A stretch of DNA of 64,000 bases, from contig NZ_CP047895.1 in the NCBI RefSeq assembly GCF_009913435.1, forward strand, positions 310,001 to 374,000. Direction: 5' to 3'. Positions 24,782-32,653 of the stretch are shown here, piece by piece. The position numbers and the translations under genes were made by a program. Positions within the stretch are counted from its first letter, which is position 1, and every line of letters begins with the position of its first letter. The stretch comes from Sphingomonas changnyeongensis (GTDB lineage Bacteria > Pseudomonadota > Alphaproteobacteria > Sphingomonadales > Sphingomonadaceae). The notes beneath the pieces are model-generated. The model did no database searches. It saw only the letters and a program-made list of their open reading frames with translations, and was not told where the DNA came from.

Positions 24782-25167
24782 GTCAGCTCACCGAACACGC
24801 GCTCGATCTTTTCCTTGAGGGCGGCGGGGGCAAAGGGTTTGACAACATAGTTGTTGACCCCGAGCGCCGCCGCCCGCTGGACGATTTCACGGTCGGACGA
24901 GCCGGTGAGCATGATGAACACCGTCTTGCCGATGACCGGGTCCTTGCGGACCTCCTCGAGCAACTGGAGCCCGTCCATCTCGGGCATGTTATAGTCCGAG
25001 ATGATCAGGTGCACGCGGTCGCTCTTGACCGCGCTCAGCGCCTCGACGGGATCCGCCTTGTCGCGCACGTCCTTGAACCCGAAGTCCTGGAGCGCGCGGC
25101 GGATCATCGCCCGCATGCTGGCCTGATCGTCGACGACCATCACCTTGATTGCCGCTGCAGCTGGCAT
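24778..25167 (-). CDS. cheY: Chemotaxis response regulator CheY (copy downstream of cheB)
   Basis: This is a single receiver domain of 129 residues that would bind the motor switch when phosphorylated by CheA. It has the acidic pair DD (13-14), phosphoacceptor Asp58 (LIISDYNMPEMDG), the Thr of FIMLTGSSD and the Lys of VVKPFAP. It is one of two CheY proteins in the operon. Which one acts on the motor and which may serve as a phosphate sink cannot be told from the sequence. Confidence 0.93.
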   Translation of the reverse strand: MPAAAAIKVMVVDDQASMRAMIRRALQDFGFKDVRDKADPVEALSAVKSDRVHLIISDYNMPEMDGLQLLEEVRKDPVIGKTVFIMLTGSSDREIVQRAAALGVNNYVVKPFAPAALKEKIERVFGELT

Positions 25168-25185
25168 GCCTTACTCTCCACCCAC

Positions 25186-26232
25186 TTATTTGCGGCACGC
25201 GCCGAGGATCGCCTCGGGCATGGCCGAAAGATTCACCTGACGCTCGACTGCGCCCGCCTCGAATGCCGCGCGCGGCATGCCGTAGACGACGCAGGTATCC
25301 GCACTCTGGCCGAAGGTGCGCGCCCCGGCCCGGCGCATCGCCAGCAGCCCGGCCGCGCCGTCCTGACCCATCCCGGTCAGGATCGCGCCGACCGCGCCGG
25401 CCCCGCGCCTTGCGACCGAGTTGAACAGCACATCGACCGCAGGCCGGTGGCCGCCGACCGGATCGCTGGGCACCAGCTTGATGCGCGGCTGGCTGCTGTT
25501 GACCATCTCCATGTGGCAGGCCCCGCCCGGCGCGATATAGACATGGCCGCGCTCGACCGCCTGGCCGTCGGTCGCCTCGACCACCGTCATCGGCGCCGCC
25601 GCGTTCAGCCGGGCGGCAAAGCCGCCGGTAAAGGCAGCCGGCATGTGCTGGACGACCAGCACCGGCGGGCAGTCGGCGGGCAGCGAGCCGATCAGCGAGA
25701 ACAGAGCCTCGACCCCGCCCGTCGACGCGCCGATGGCGATGATGACATCGCGATACTGGCCGTTGATCGCCGCCGGCTTGGGCGTGGTCGGTGCGCCGCC
25801 CGGGCGGACCCGCGAGCGCGCCGCGCTTTTGACCGTGCGGCGCAGCAGATCGGCATCGCGCATGATGTCGGCGGCATTGCCCGACGGTTTGGCGATGCAG
25901 TCGACCGCGCCTAGCCGCAGCGCCTCGATCGTGACCTCGGTGCCGCGCCCGGTGAGCGTCGAGCACATCACCACCGGCATCGGGCGCAGGCGCATGATCT
26001 TTTCAAGGAAGGACAGGCCGTCCATCCCCGGCATCTCGACATCGAGGGTCACGACATCGGGGTTCATGTCCTTGATGATCTGGCGCGCGCTGTGCGGTTC
26101 GGGGGCCAGCCCGACAACCTCGATCTCCGGGTCGGACCCGAGGATGCGGTTGAGGGCGGCGCGCATCGACGCGCTGTCGTCGACGATGACGACCCTGACG
26201 GGAGAAGCAGTCTTGACGGGGGACGCGATCAC
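25186..26232 (-). CDS. cheB: Chemotaxis protein-glutamate methylesterase CheB
   Basis: CheB removes methyl groups from chemoreceptors when phosphorylated by CheA. From the GTG at 26232 the protein has 348 residues: receiver (VRVVIVDDSASM, Asp64 in TLDVEMPGMDG) and methylesterase domain with the catalytic Ser in IAIGASTGGVEAL, His in VVQHMP and Asp in GMGQDGAAGLL. The GTG overlaps the restored cheR stop by 4 bases (GTGA) and has GGAG just upstream. Longer in-frame starts run back into cheR and are rejected. Confidence 0.93.
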   Translation of the reverse strand: MIASPVKTASPVRVVIVDDSASMRAALNRILGSDPEIEVVGLAPEPHSARQIIKDMNPDVVTLDVEMPGMDGLSFLEKIMRLRPMPVVMCSTLTGRGTEVTIEALRLGAVDCIAKPSGNAADIMRDADLLRRTVKSAARSRVRPGGAPTTPKPAAINGQYRDVIIAIGASTGGVEALFSLIGSLPADCPPVLVVQHMPAAFTGGFAARLNAAAPMTVVEATDGQAVERGHVYIAPGGACHMEMVNSSQPRIKLVPSDPVGGHRPAVDVLFNSVARRGAGAVGAILTGMGQDGAAGLLAMRRAGARTFGQSADTCVVYGMPRAAFEAGAVERQVNLSAMPEAILGACRK

Positions 26233-27115
26233 GCTCCGGCTCCATTTTTCACATAGATTGTCTGTCCGCACGGGCTCATGCCGTGCTGCGCGGGGCCGAT
26301 CAGGCGTTCGGAATGGCCGATATAGAGATACCCCCAGGGGCGAGCTGATCGACGAGCCGCATCTCCAGCTCGCGCTTCGCATCGTCCTCGAAATAGATCA
26401 TCACGTTGCGGCAGAAGATGACGTCATATTGCTGGCGCATCGGCCAGTCGGCGAACAGGTTGAGCAGCCGCGCGGTGACCAGGCTGCGCGCCTCCTCGAC
26501 CATTTCGAACCCGCCCTGCACCGGCCGCATCCACGCCCGGCGATAGGGCTCGGGGATCGCCTCGGCGGTGGCCGCCGGATAGAAGCCGCGCGCCGTCGCC
26601 TTGACCATCGGCGGCGAGATGTCGGTCGCCAGCAGCTTCACATCCGCGCCGCGCAGCCAGCCGGCATGGCTGCGGTCGGTGCCGAGCAGGCACATGGCGA
26701 CCGTGTAGATCTCCTCGCCCGACGAGCAGGCGGCCGACCAGATCCGCACCGGCCCGCGCCGGGCACGGTCCTTGAGCATCGGCAGCGCTGTTTCGCGCAG
26801 ATGGTCGAAATGATGGACCTCGCGGAAGAAATGCGTGTGGTTGGTGGTGAGCGCCGTCACCATCTCCCCGCGCTCGACCGGGTTGGTCTCGACCAGCTTC
26901 ACATAGTCGCGGAACGTCGCCAGCCCATGTTCGCGCAGCCGGCGCGACAGGCGCGAGTGCACGAGCGTCATCTTGGCCGCGGTCAGGTGAACGCGGCTTT
27001 CTGCCAGCATGATGCGCGCGATCGCGTCGAACTCGGCCCGGCCGAGTTCGGCCTCGCCGCCAAGCGGCGATGCGTGCGCGACGGCACCGGACAAGGGCGA
27101 CGCCGTCATGCTCAC
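26229..27115 (-). CDS. cheR: Chemotaxis protein methyltransferase CheR (3' frameshift)
   Basis: CheR methylates chemoreceptor glutamates using S-adenosylmethionine. The protein has the N-terminal helical domain and the SAM domain with RIWSAACSSGEEIYTVAMCL and a FCRNVMIYF motif. In the sequence as given, the frame stops at 26300 (271 residues, ending GGISISAIPNA). Adding one base at the C5 run 26331-26335 (G5 on the coding strand) continues it as GGYLYIGHSERLIG...TIYVKNGAGA to 26229. That is the normal CheR C-terminus, and the stop then overlaps the cheB start. I treat the break as a base-calling error. Confidence 0.88.
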
Positions 27116-27603
27116 GCAGCCAGATCCAGCTGGCGGGTGACGTTGAGCGCATCGAGATCGAGCAGCAGCACCATCGCGCCCTCGTCCGAGGCATCCTGCT
27201 GGGCACGGGTCTGCGCCTTGACGAGACCGGCGACCACGCCCGGTTCGGCCAGATCGATATCGGGCGCGGGCTGCACCTGGTTTTCGCTGATCGACACGAT
27301 GTCGGCGACTTCATCGACCAGGAAGCCGGCCTGCTTGCCATCGCTGACGACGACCAGGATGCACGACCGGGCGTGCGGCACGCTCGGTTCCCAGCCCAGC
27401 CGTTCGGCAAGGCCGATGATCGGAATGACGGTGCCGCGCAGGTTGGCGACGCCCTTGATATACCCCGGCACGCCCGGCAGCGGCGTCGGCTCTTCCCATT
27501 CGCGGATCTCGATCAGCGCACTCATGTCGATGCCGAAGATACGGTTCGACAGGGTGAAGGTGACGATCTTGCGCTCGGCGGAGTTCACATTGGTCGTGGT
27601 CAT
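27112..27603 (-). CDS. cheW: Chemotaxis coupling protein CheW
   Basis: CheW couples chemoreceptors to CheA. The 163-residue protein has the CheW fold pattern: IVTFTLSNRIFGIDMSALIEIREW, PGVPGYIKGVANLRGTVIPIIGL and GFLVDEVADIVSI. No catalytic residues are expected. It overlaps cheA by 4 bases upstream and cheR by 4 bases downstream. Confidence 0.96.
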   Translation of the reverse strand: MTTTNVNSAERKIVTFTLSNRIFGIDMSALIEIREWEEPTPLPGVPGYIKGVANLRGTVIPIIGLAERLGWEPSVPHARSCILVVVSDGKQAGFLVDEVADIVSISENQVQPAPDIDLAEPGVVAGLVKAQTRAQQDASDEGAMVLLLDLDALNVTRQLDLAA

Positions 27604-29873
27604 GCTGCCAGTCCTTTCGGGGTCGCGCGGCCACCGACCGGATGGGCCGCGACAAGGGCTTCGATATCGAGGATCAGCGCGATCGACCCGTCGCCCAGCA
27701 CGGTGGCGCCACCAAGGCCACGGATCGGGTAGAGATTCTGGTCGAGGCTCTTGATCACCACCTCGCGCCGGTCGTCGATCGTATCGACCATCAGCCCGAC
27801 CAGGCCGGCGGTGTCGCTTTCGACGACGATGACCAGCGAATCCTCGGGCTCGCGGCTGTGCGCGGAATGGATGCCAAAGACATCGGCGAGCCTGCGGACC
27901 GGCAGATAGGACCCGCGCAGCTCGATCACCTCGTCCTGCGGCGACACGCGCTGCACCTGGCCCGGTGCGGGCTGGACCGATTCAACGACGCTCGCCAGCG
28001 GCAGCACGAAACGCTGGCCGCCCAGCCGGACGATCATCCCGTCGAGAATGGCGAGGGTGAGCGGCAGGATCATCGTGAACGACGTCCCTTCGCCCGGCAC
28101 CGACGCGATCTCGACGCGCCCGCCTAGCGCCTCGATGTTCGAGCGGACGACGTCCATGCCGACGCCGCGCCCGGAAATGTTGGACACGACCTCGGCGGTC
28201 GAGAAACCCGGGGCGCAGATCAGCTGGTCGATTTCCTCGTTGGTCAGCTGCGCGTCGGGCGGGACAATGCCCTTTTCGATCGCCTTGGCGCGCACCCGCG
28301 CCCGGTCGATCCCGCGCCCGTCATCGCTCACCCGCACGATGATGCGGGCGCCCTTCTGTTCGGCGGACAGGCGGATCGTGCCTTCGGCGGGCTTGCCCTT
28401 GGCGATGCGGTCCTCGGGCTTTTCGACCCCGTGGTCGACCGCATTGCGGATCATGTGGGTCAGCGGGTCGCCGATCTTTTCGATCACGGTCTTGTCGACT
28501 TCGGTCGACTCGCCCGACACCTCCAGCACCACCTTCTTGCCGGTTTCGGTCTGCAGGTCGCGCAGCATGCGCGGCACGCGCGAAAACGCCTGCCGGATCG
28601 GCTGGGCGCGCAGCGACATCACGCTATCCTGGATCTGGCGCGTCAGCCGCGACAGCTGGGGCAGCTCGACCCGTTCCTGATCCTGCGGGGCCAGCCGGTC
28701 GGCAAGGATCGAGTTGCGGATCACCAGCTCGCCGACCAGGTTGAGCAGCTGGTCAAGCTTGGCCAGATCGACGCGGATGGTGAGCGACGCCGGCTCGGTC
28801 GCACGTTCCTGGCGCTCAGCGGCCGGAGCCGCAGGCGTGGCGGGTGCAGCGGCCGGCGGCACCAGCGCCAGCGCCGGCTTGGCCGGGGCAGCCGGCTCGG
28901 CTTCGGCAGCCGGCGGGGTGGCCGGTGCCGGCGCGGGAGCGGGCGGCGGCGCGGCGGCGGGTGTCGCGGCGACAGGCGCGGCCGGCGCGGGAGCGGGCGC
29001 GGGCGGCGCGTCGAGCGCCTCGCCCTCGCGGCTGATTTCGATCACCGAATCGGGCGCGACAAAGTCGAAGCATTCGCGGATCTCGTTCTCGGCGACCGAC
29101 GCGGGCACCGACAGCGTCCAGGCGATATAGCCCTCGGCCGCTTCCATCTCGCGCAGCGGCGGGATCGCGCTCACATCGGCGGCAACGACCCGGCCATCGA
29201 GCCGCTCCAGCTCGCGAACCGTGAGCAGCGGTTCGGCGCCATTGGCCATCGCGGCGCGCGACGGCTTGAAATAGACGCGCCACGGCAGCGGTTCGGGATC
29301 GAGGTCGTCGAGCGAGACCGACACCGGCTCAAAGCCGAACGGATCGTCGAGCGCCTCGATCGACACCGTCACCGGCACAAAGCCGAATTCGTCGCCCTGA
29401 TCGCTGGCGGCGGGGGCCGCCGCCTCAGGTGCGGGGGCAGCGGGTTCGGGCGCGGCAGGCGCGGCACCGGCGTCGCCGACGCCCTTGTTGGCCAGCACCT
29501 CGTCAAGCGTCGCCAGCATCGCGGCGTCGGCAGGCGGCGCGGACTGTTCCTGCGCGGCCTGGACATGGTCCGACAGGATGTCGAAGGCGCGCAGCAGCAC
29601 CTGCACGACGCCAGCCGACGGCGCGATGCGGCTGGCGCGCACCTCGTCGAGCACATTCTCGAACCGGTGCGAGAAGGCGAGCAGTGCTGCATGGCCGAAC
29701 GCGCCCGAACCGCCCTTGATCGAATGGACGGCACGGAACACGCCGGCGATCGTTTCCGAAGAGGTGTCGCCATCGGCCATCGCCGACAGCCCCTGTTCGG
29801 CCGCGATCAGCCCTTCGGCGCATTCCTCGAAAAAGATCGCCTGGATTTCGTCGAGCTCGTCGCTCACGGGCAC
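27600..29873 (-). CDS. cheA: Chemotaxis histidine kinase CheA
   Basis: CheA autophosphorylates in response to receptor state and passes phosphate to CheY and CheB. The 757-residue protein has an Hpt domain with His50 in RAVHSIKGGSGAFG, a long Ala/Pro-rich linker (about 285-365), a dimerisation domain (LAKLDQLLNLVGELVIRNSIL), the ATPase domain with MIRNAVDHGVE, DDGRGID and SGRGVGMDVV, and a C-terminal CheW-like regulatory domain. Between Hpt and linker is an acidic segment with VTVSIEALDDPFGFEPVSVSLDDLD. It is followed by cheW and preceded by a second cheY, with short overlaps. Confidence 0.96.
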   Translation of the reverse strand: MPVSDELDEIQAIFFEECAEGLIAAEQGLSAMADGDTSSETIAGVFRAVHSIKGGSGAFGHAALLAFSHRFENVLDEVRASRIAPSAGVVQVLLRAFDILSDHVQAAQEQSAPPADAAMLATLDEVLANKGVGDAGAAPAAPEPAAPAPEAAAPAASDQGDEFGFVPVTVSIEALDDPFGFEPVSVSLDDLDPEPLPWRVYFKPSRAAMANGAEPLLTVRELERLDGRVVAADVSAIPPLREMEAAEGYIAWTLSVPASVAENEIRECFDFVAPDSVIEISREGEALDAPPAPAPAPAAPVAATPAAAPPPAPAPAPATPPAAEAEPAAPAKPALALVPPAAAPATPAAPAAERQERATEPASLTIRVDLAKLDQLLNLVGELVIRNSILADRLAPQDQERVELPQLSRLTRQIQDSVMSLRAQPIRQAFSRVPRMLRDLQTETGKKVVLEVSGESTEVDKTVIEKIGDPLTHMIRNAVDHGVEKPEDRIAKGKPAEGTIRLSAEQKGARIIVRVSDDGRGIDRARVRAKAIEKGIVPPDAQLTNEEIDQLICAPGFSTAEVVSNISGRGVGMDVVRSNIEALGGRVEIASVPGEGTSFTMILPLTLAILDGMIVRLGGQRFVLPLASVVESVQPAPGQVQRVSPQDEVIELRGSYLPVRRLADVFGIHSAHSREPEDSLVIVVESDTAGLVGLMVDTIDDRREVVIKSLDQNLYPIRGLGGATVLGDGSIALILDIEALVAAHPVGGRATPKGLAA

Positions 29874-30229
29874 ACACGGCGGATCGCCGTCCCCAGCTTT
29901 TCCGCATCGAACGGCTTGGTGATCCAGCCGGTCGCCCCGGCTTCACGGGCGCGGGCCTTTTTCTCGTCGGAAAACTCGGTCGACAGCACGAGGATCGGCA
30001 CGCCGCGGAAGCACGGCTCGGCGCGCACCGCCTCGATCAGCTGGAACCCGTCCATCTTGGGCATGTTGATGTCGGTGATCAGCAGGTCGGGCTTGACCTC
30101 GTGCATCCGCTCCAGGCCATGTTCGCCGTCATTGGCGGTTTCGATGGTGAAGCCCTGCGCACCCAGCGACGCCTTCAGCAGCATCCGCATGCTCGCCGAA
30201 TCATCGACGGTCAGGATCAGCTTGCTCAT
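29864..30229 (-). CDS. cheY: Chemotaxis response regulator CheY (copy upstream of cheA)
   Basis: Single receiver domain of 121 residues with DD (9-10), phosphoacceptor Asp53 in LLITDINMPKMDG, the Ser/Thr of ILVLSTEFSD and the Lys of ITKPFDA. It overlaps cheA by 10 bases and the STAS gene by 4. It differs clearly from the cheY after cheB. Confidence 0.93.
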   Translation of the reverse strand: MSKLILTVDDSASMRMLLKASLGAQGFTIETANDGEHGLERMHEVKPDLLITDINMPKMDGFQLIEAVRAEPCFRGVPILVLSTEFSDEKKARAREAGATGWITKPFDAEKLGTAIRRVCP

Positions 30230-30555
30230 TGTTCCCGTTCCTTTTCCATCTCAAGGCCAAGCGGCTCTCCAAGCCGGCAGGCGGCCACCCGCGCGAGAAA
30301 GGCCTCGCTGGGCGCGTTGATCGCAAAATGAAGACCCTCGGCCTGCGCATGGGCGCGGGCCGCGACGAGCAGCTGCAGCATGGCCTGGCCGACATTTTCC
30401 ACCTGCGACGCATCGATGGTCATGTCGGCATTGGCGTCCGCCGCGTGAACGAAGCGGGCCTGCAGGTCTTCCGCCGCAACGGTGGTGCCGTTGGCGGGAA
30501 GCACGATGGGCTGACCGGCCCCGGCCGGATCAGGCAGCGATGGCGTTGATGTCAT
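30226..30555 (-). CDS. STAS-domain protein
   Basis: The 109-residue protein fits a small STAS (anti-sigma antagonist-like) domain: IVLPANGTTVAAEDLQARF, then MTIDASQVENVGQAMLQLLVAARAHAQ, and a GLHFAINAPSEAFLARV segment with a C-terminal helix. The residue usually phosphorylated in SpoIIAA-type proteins would fall in the DASQVENVGQ loop. Here that loop has Ser in the typical place, but function is not shown. Lying between motA and cheY-cheA, it may feed a signal into the chemotaxis complex. It overlaps motA by 26 bases. Confidence 0.75.
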   Translation of the reverse strand: MTSTPSLPDPAGAGQPIVLPANGTTVAAEDLQARFVHAADANADMTIDASQVENVGQAMLQLLVAARAHAQAEGLHFAINAPSEAFLARVAACRLGEPLGLEMEKEREQ

Positions 30556-31423
30556 TCTTGGCCTCGTCGAGGGCTGTTTCGAGCTGCTGGAAGCTGGGTG
30601 CGTGGGCCGACGGGGTCAGCCGGCGCGCGATCTCGGTCGCGACCTGGATCGGCACGCCCTGGGCGTAGGCAACGATCGCGGCCTTGACGATGGTGTAGGG
30701 CTTGGAATCCTCCTCGATCACCTCGGCGAGCTTCGACGCGAGCGGCCCGACCAGGCAGTAGGAGAGGAGAACCCCGAGAAAGGTGCCGACCAGCGCGCCG
30801 CCGATCATCGCGCCGAGGATCTCGGTCGGCTGGTCGATCGAGGCCATGGTCTTGATGACGCCCAGAACGGCGGCGACGATGCCGATCGCCGGCAGGCCGT
30901 CGGCCATGCTCTGCAGCGCGTGCTGCGGGGCCATTTCCTCATGATGGTGGCGCTCGATATCGGCCTCCATCGCCTCGGCCAGCTGGTTCGGGTCATCGAA
31001 GCTGACCGTCATCATGCGCACATAGTCGCAGACGAACTCGATCAGGTGATGGTCGGCCAGGATCTTCGGGTAGCGCGAGAAGATCGCGCTTTCTTCCGGA
31101 TTGTCGATGTGCGGCTCGATGCCGGTCGCGCCCTTCTTCTTGAAGGTCGTGAACAGGATGAACAGCATCGACAGCAGGTCGCGGTACAGCTCGGTCGTCC
31201 AGCGCGGCCCCTTGAAGGACCGCCCCAGCCCCTTGCCGGCCAGCTTCACCGTGTGCATCGAGTTCGCCACGAGGAACGCGCCCACGGCCGCGCCCCCGAT
31301 CGCCATCATTTCGTGCGGCAGTGCGTGAAGGACGATGTCCATCTTGCCGCCCGAGATGATGAAGCTGCCGAACACGCAGCCCATGATGATGAGAAGTCCG
31401 ATACCGTTGATCACATGCACCAC
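30530..31423 (-). CDS. motA: Flagellar stator protein MotA
   Basis: MotA forms the stator pentamer that pushes on FliG using proton flow. The 297-residue protein has four membrane segments: two near the N-terminus (about 5-25 and 33-53) and two in the C-terminal half (GLPAIGIVAAVLGVI and VGTFLGVLLSYCLVGPLA, both with the conserved Pro). Between them is a large cytoplasmic loop with charged residues facing FliG. It is the first gene of the 13-gene leftward operon, with a CTATAAC element 33 bases upstream. Confidence 0.96.
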   Translation of the reverse strand: MVHVINGIGLLIIMGCVFGSFIISGGKMDIVLHALPHEMMAIGGAAVGAFLVANSMHTVKLAGKGLGRSFKGPRWTTELYRDLLSMLFILFTTFKKKGATGIEPHIDNPEESAIFSRYPKILADHHLIEFVCDYVRMMTVSFDDPNQLAEAMEADIERHHHEEMAPQHALQSMADGLPAIGIVAAVLGVIKTMASIDQPTEILGAMIGGALVGTFLGVLLSYCLVGPLASKLAEVIEEDSKPYTIVKAAIVAYAQGVPIQVATEIARRLTPSAHAPSFQQLETALDEAKNDINAIAA

Positions 31424-31455
31424 CCGGCCGCAGCCGTCCTCCGACGAATATTGGT

Positions 31456-31462
31456 GTTATAG
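31456..31462 (-). promoter_or_regulatory. CTATAAC element upstream of motA
   Basis: Minus-strand CTATAAC, preceded by CTTTCATC, lies 33 bases before motA. It would drive the whole motA-to-pilZ operon. No other promoter-like gap is visible inside that operon. Confidence 0.45.
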
Positions 31463-31660
31463 GATGAAAGCGGCCGGGCCGTCCGACGGGCGCCAGAATC
31501 TCGCACGGGACCGGTTGCGACCGCCTCTTTCCCCTGCCGCGCGGGTGCAGCGGAGCGACGGCATGCAGCGGCGGCAAGCCGTTTGCGGCAAGGAGTTGGG
31601 GCCGATTGCGCCCGGATCAGCGTTAATCGTCTAGAATGGGGGAAAAGACGGAGTGTCCGA

Positions 31661-32023
31661 ATGTCTCTCGCGACCTATCAGCGCGTCCGCAGCATGGCGG
31701 AAACCCCGCGGGCGATGGAATATCGCCTGATCGGCCAGATCACCGGCGAACTGCTTGGTGCGTGGGAAAACGGGCTGCGCGGCCCGGCGCTGATGCCCGC
31801 GCTGCACCGCAACCGCGAAATGTGGAGCACATTTTCCGCCGCCTGCGCCGCGCCCGGCAACGAACTGCCCGACCAGCTGCGCGCCGCGATCATCTCGCTC
31901 GCCCTGTGGGTCGACCGCTTCACGACCGACGTCGTGGCGGGCCGCGACACGATCGAGCCGCTGGTGATCGTCAATCGCTCGATCCTCGAGGGGCTGGGCC
32001 AGGGCCGGGCCGTCGCCGCCTGA
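31661..32023 (+). CDS. flaF: Flagellar biosynthesis regulator FlaF
   Basis: FlaF is an alphaproteobacterial regulator that, with FlbT, controls flagellin translation and secretion. The 120-residue protein has the family opening SLATYQRVRSMAETPRAMEYRLIGQITGELL and the C-terminal ALWVDRFTTDVVAGRD and VNRSILEGL. The ATG at 31661 is chosen over an upstream in-frame start because the family begins at this Ser-Leu. A CTAGAAT box, a variant of the motility element, lies at 31631-31637. No flbT or flagellin gene is next to it. Confidence 0.9.
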   Translation: MSLATYQRVRSMAETPRAMEYRLIGQITGELLGAWENGLRGPALMPALHRNREMWSTFSAACAAPGNELPDQLRAAIISLALWVDRFTTDVVAGRDTIEPLVIVNRSILEGLGQGRAVAA

Positions 32024-32047
32024 CAGCGCGCCCGCAGGCCGGCGGGA

Positions 32048-32443
32048 TCAGACCTCCGGCCGGTCCGCGGTCATCCGGTCAAGATTGGCGAAGGCGATCC
32101 TGAGGACCATCAGCAGATTTTCATATTCATAGGGTTTTTCGAGAAAATCGCACGCGCCGGCGGCAAGCGCATCGACCGCCACGTTCACATCCTCGTGCGC
32201 GGTGATCATCACCACCGAAAATGGCAGCCGCTGCGCCACGATCTGTTCGAGGACGGCCAGCCCGTTCAGCCCCGGCATGTAATAATCGAGCAGCACCACA
32301 CCCGGATCGAGCGACGCCGCGCAGGCCGCGAATTCTGTCCCGGAATCAAAGGCGTCGATATGGGCATCTGTCAGCGTCGCCAGCAGCAGCTGAAGTGACT
32401 GACGCACATCGGCGTCGTCGTCGACGATGTAGATATGCCGCAT
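32048..32443 (-). CDS. Single-domain response regulator, FixJ-type receiver
   Basis: The 131-residue protein is a receiver without an output domain: IYIVDDDADVRQSLQLLLATL at the start, phosphoacceptor Asp53 in VVLLDYYMPGLNG, Thr of VVMITAHEDV and Lys of FLEKPYEYENLL. The sequence resembles FixJ/TtrR receivers, but the DNA-binding part is absent and the gene ends cleanly. It is divergent from the PAS histidine kinase at 32654, its likely partner. The start at 32443 is chosen because the longer frame adds an unrelated basic segment. Confidence 0.85.
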   Translation of the reverse strand: MRHIYIVDDDADVRQSLQLLLATLTDAHIDAFDSGTEFAACAASLDPGVVLLDYYMPGLNGLAVLEQIVAQRLPFSVVMITAHEDVNVAVDALAAGACDFLEKPYEYENLLMVLRIAFANLDRMTADRPEV

Positions 32444-32653
32444 CCGACCTGTCTCTCTCCCCCTGAACGGCCGGTTCAAGAGCCGGACCTTAACCTTGGT
32501 TGCAACGCGCCTCAAGCATTGATGGGACGCCCCACCGAAAACTTCCGTTCCGGTTATGACTTGCACCCCGGCGCACCTGAGCTATGCTGGTCTAGTCACG
32601 TCGGCTTAGACGTTGATTTGTAACAGTAACGCGAAAGCCGGCACGTTGATCAA

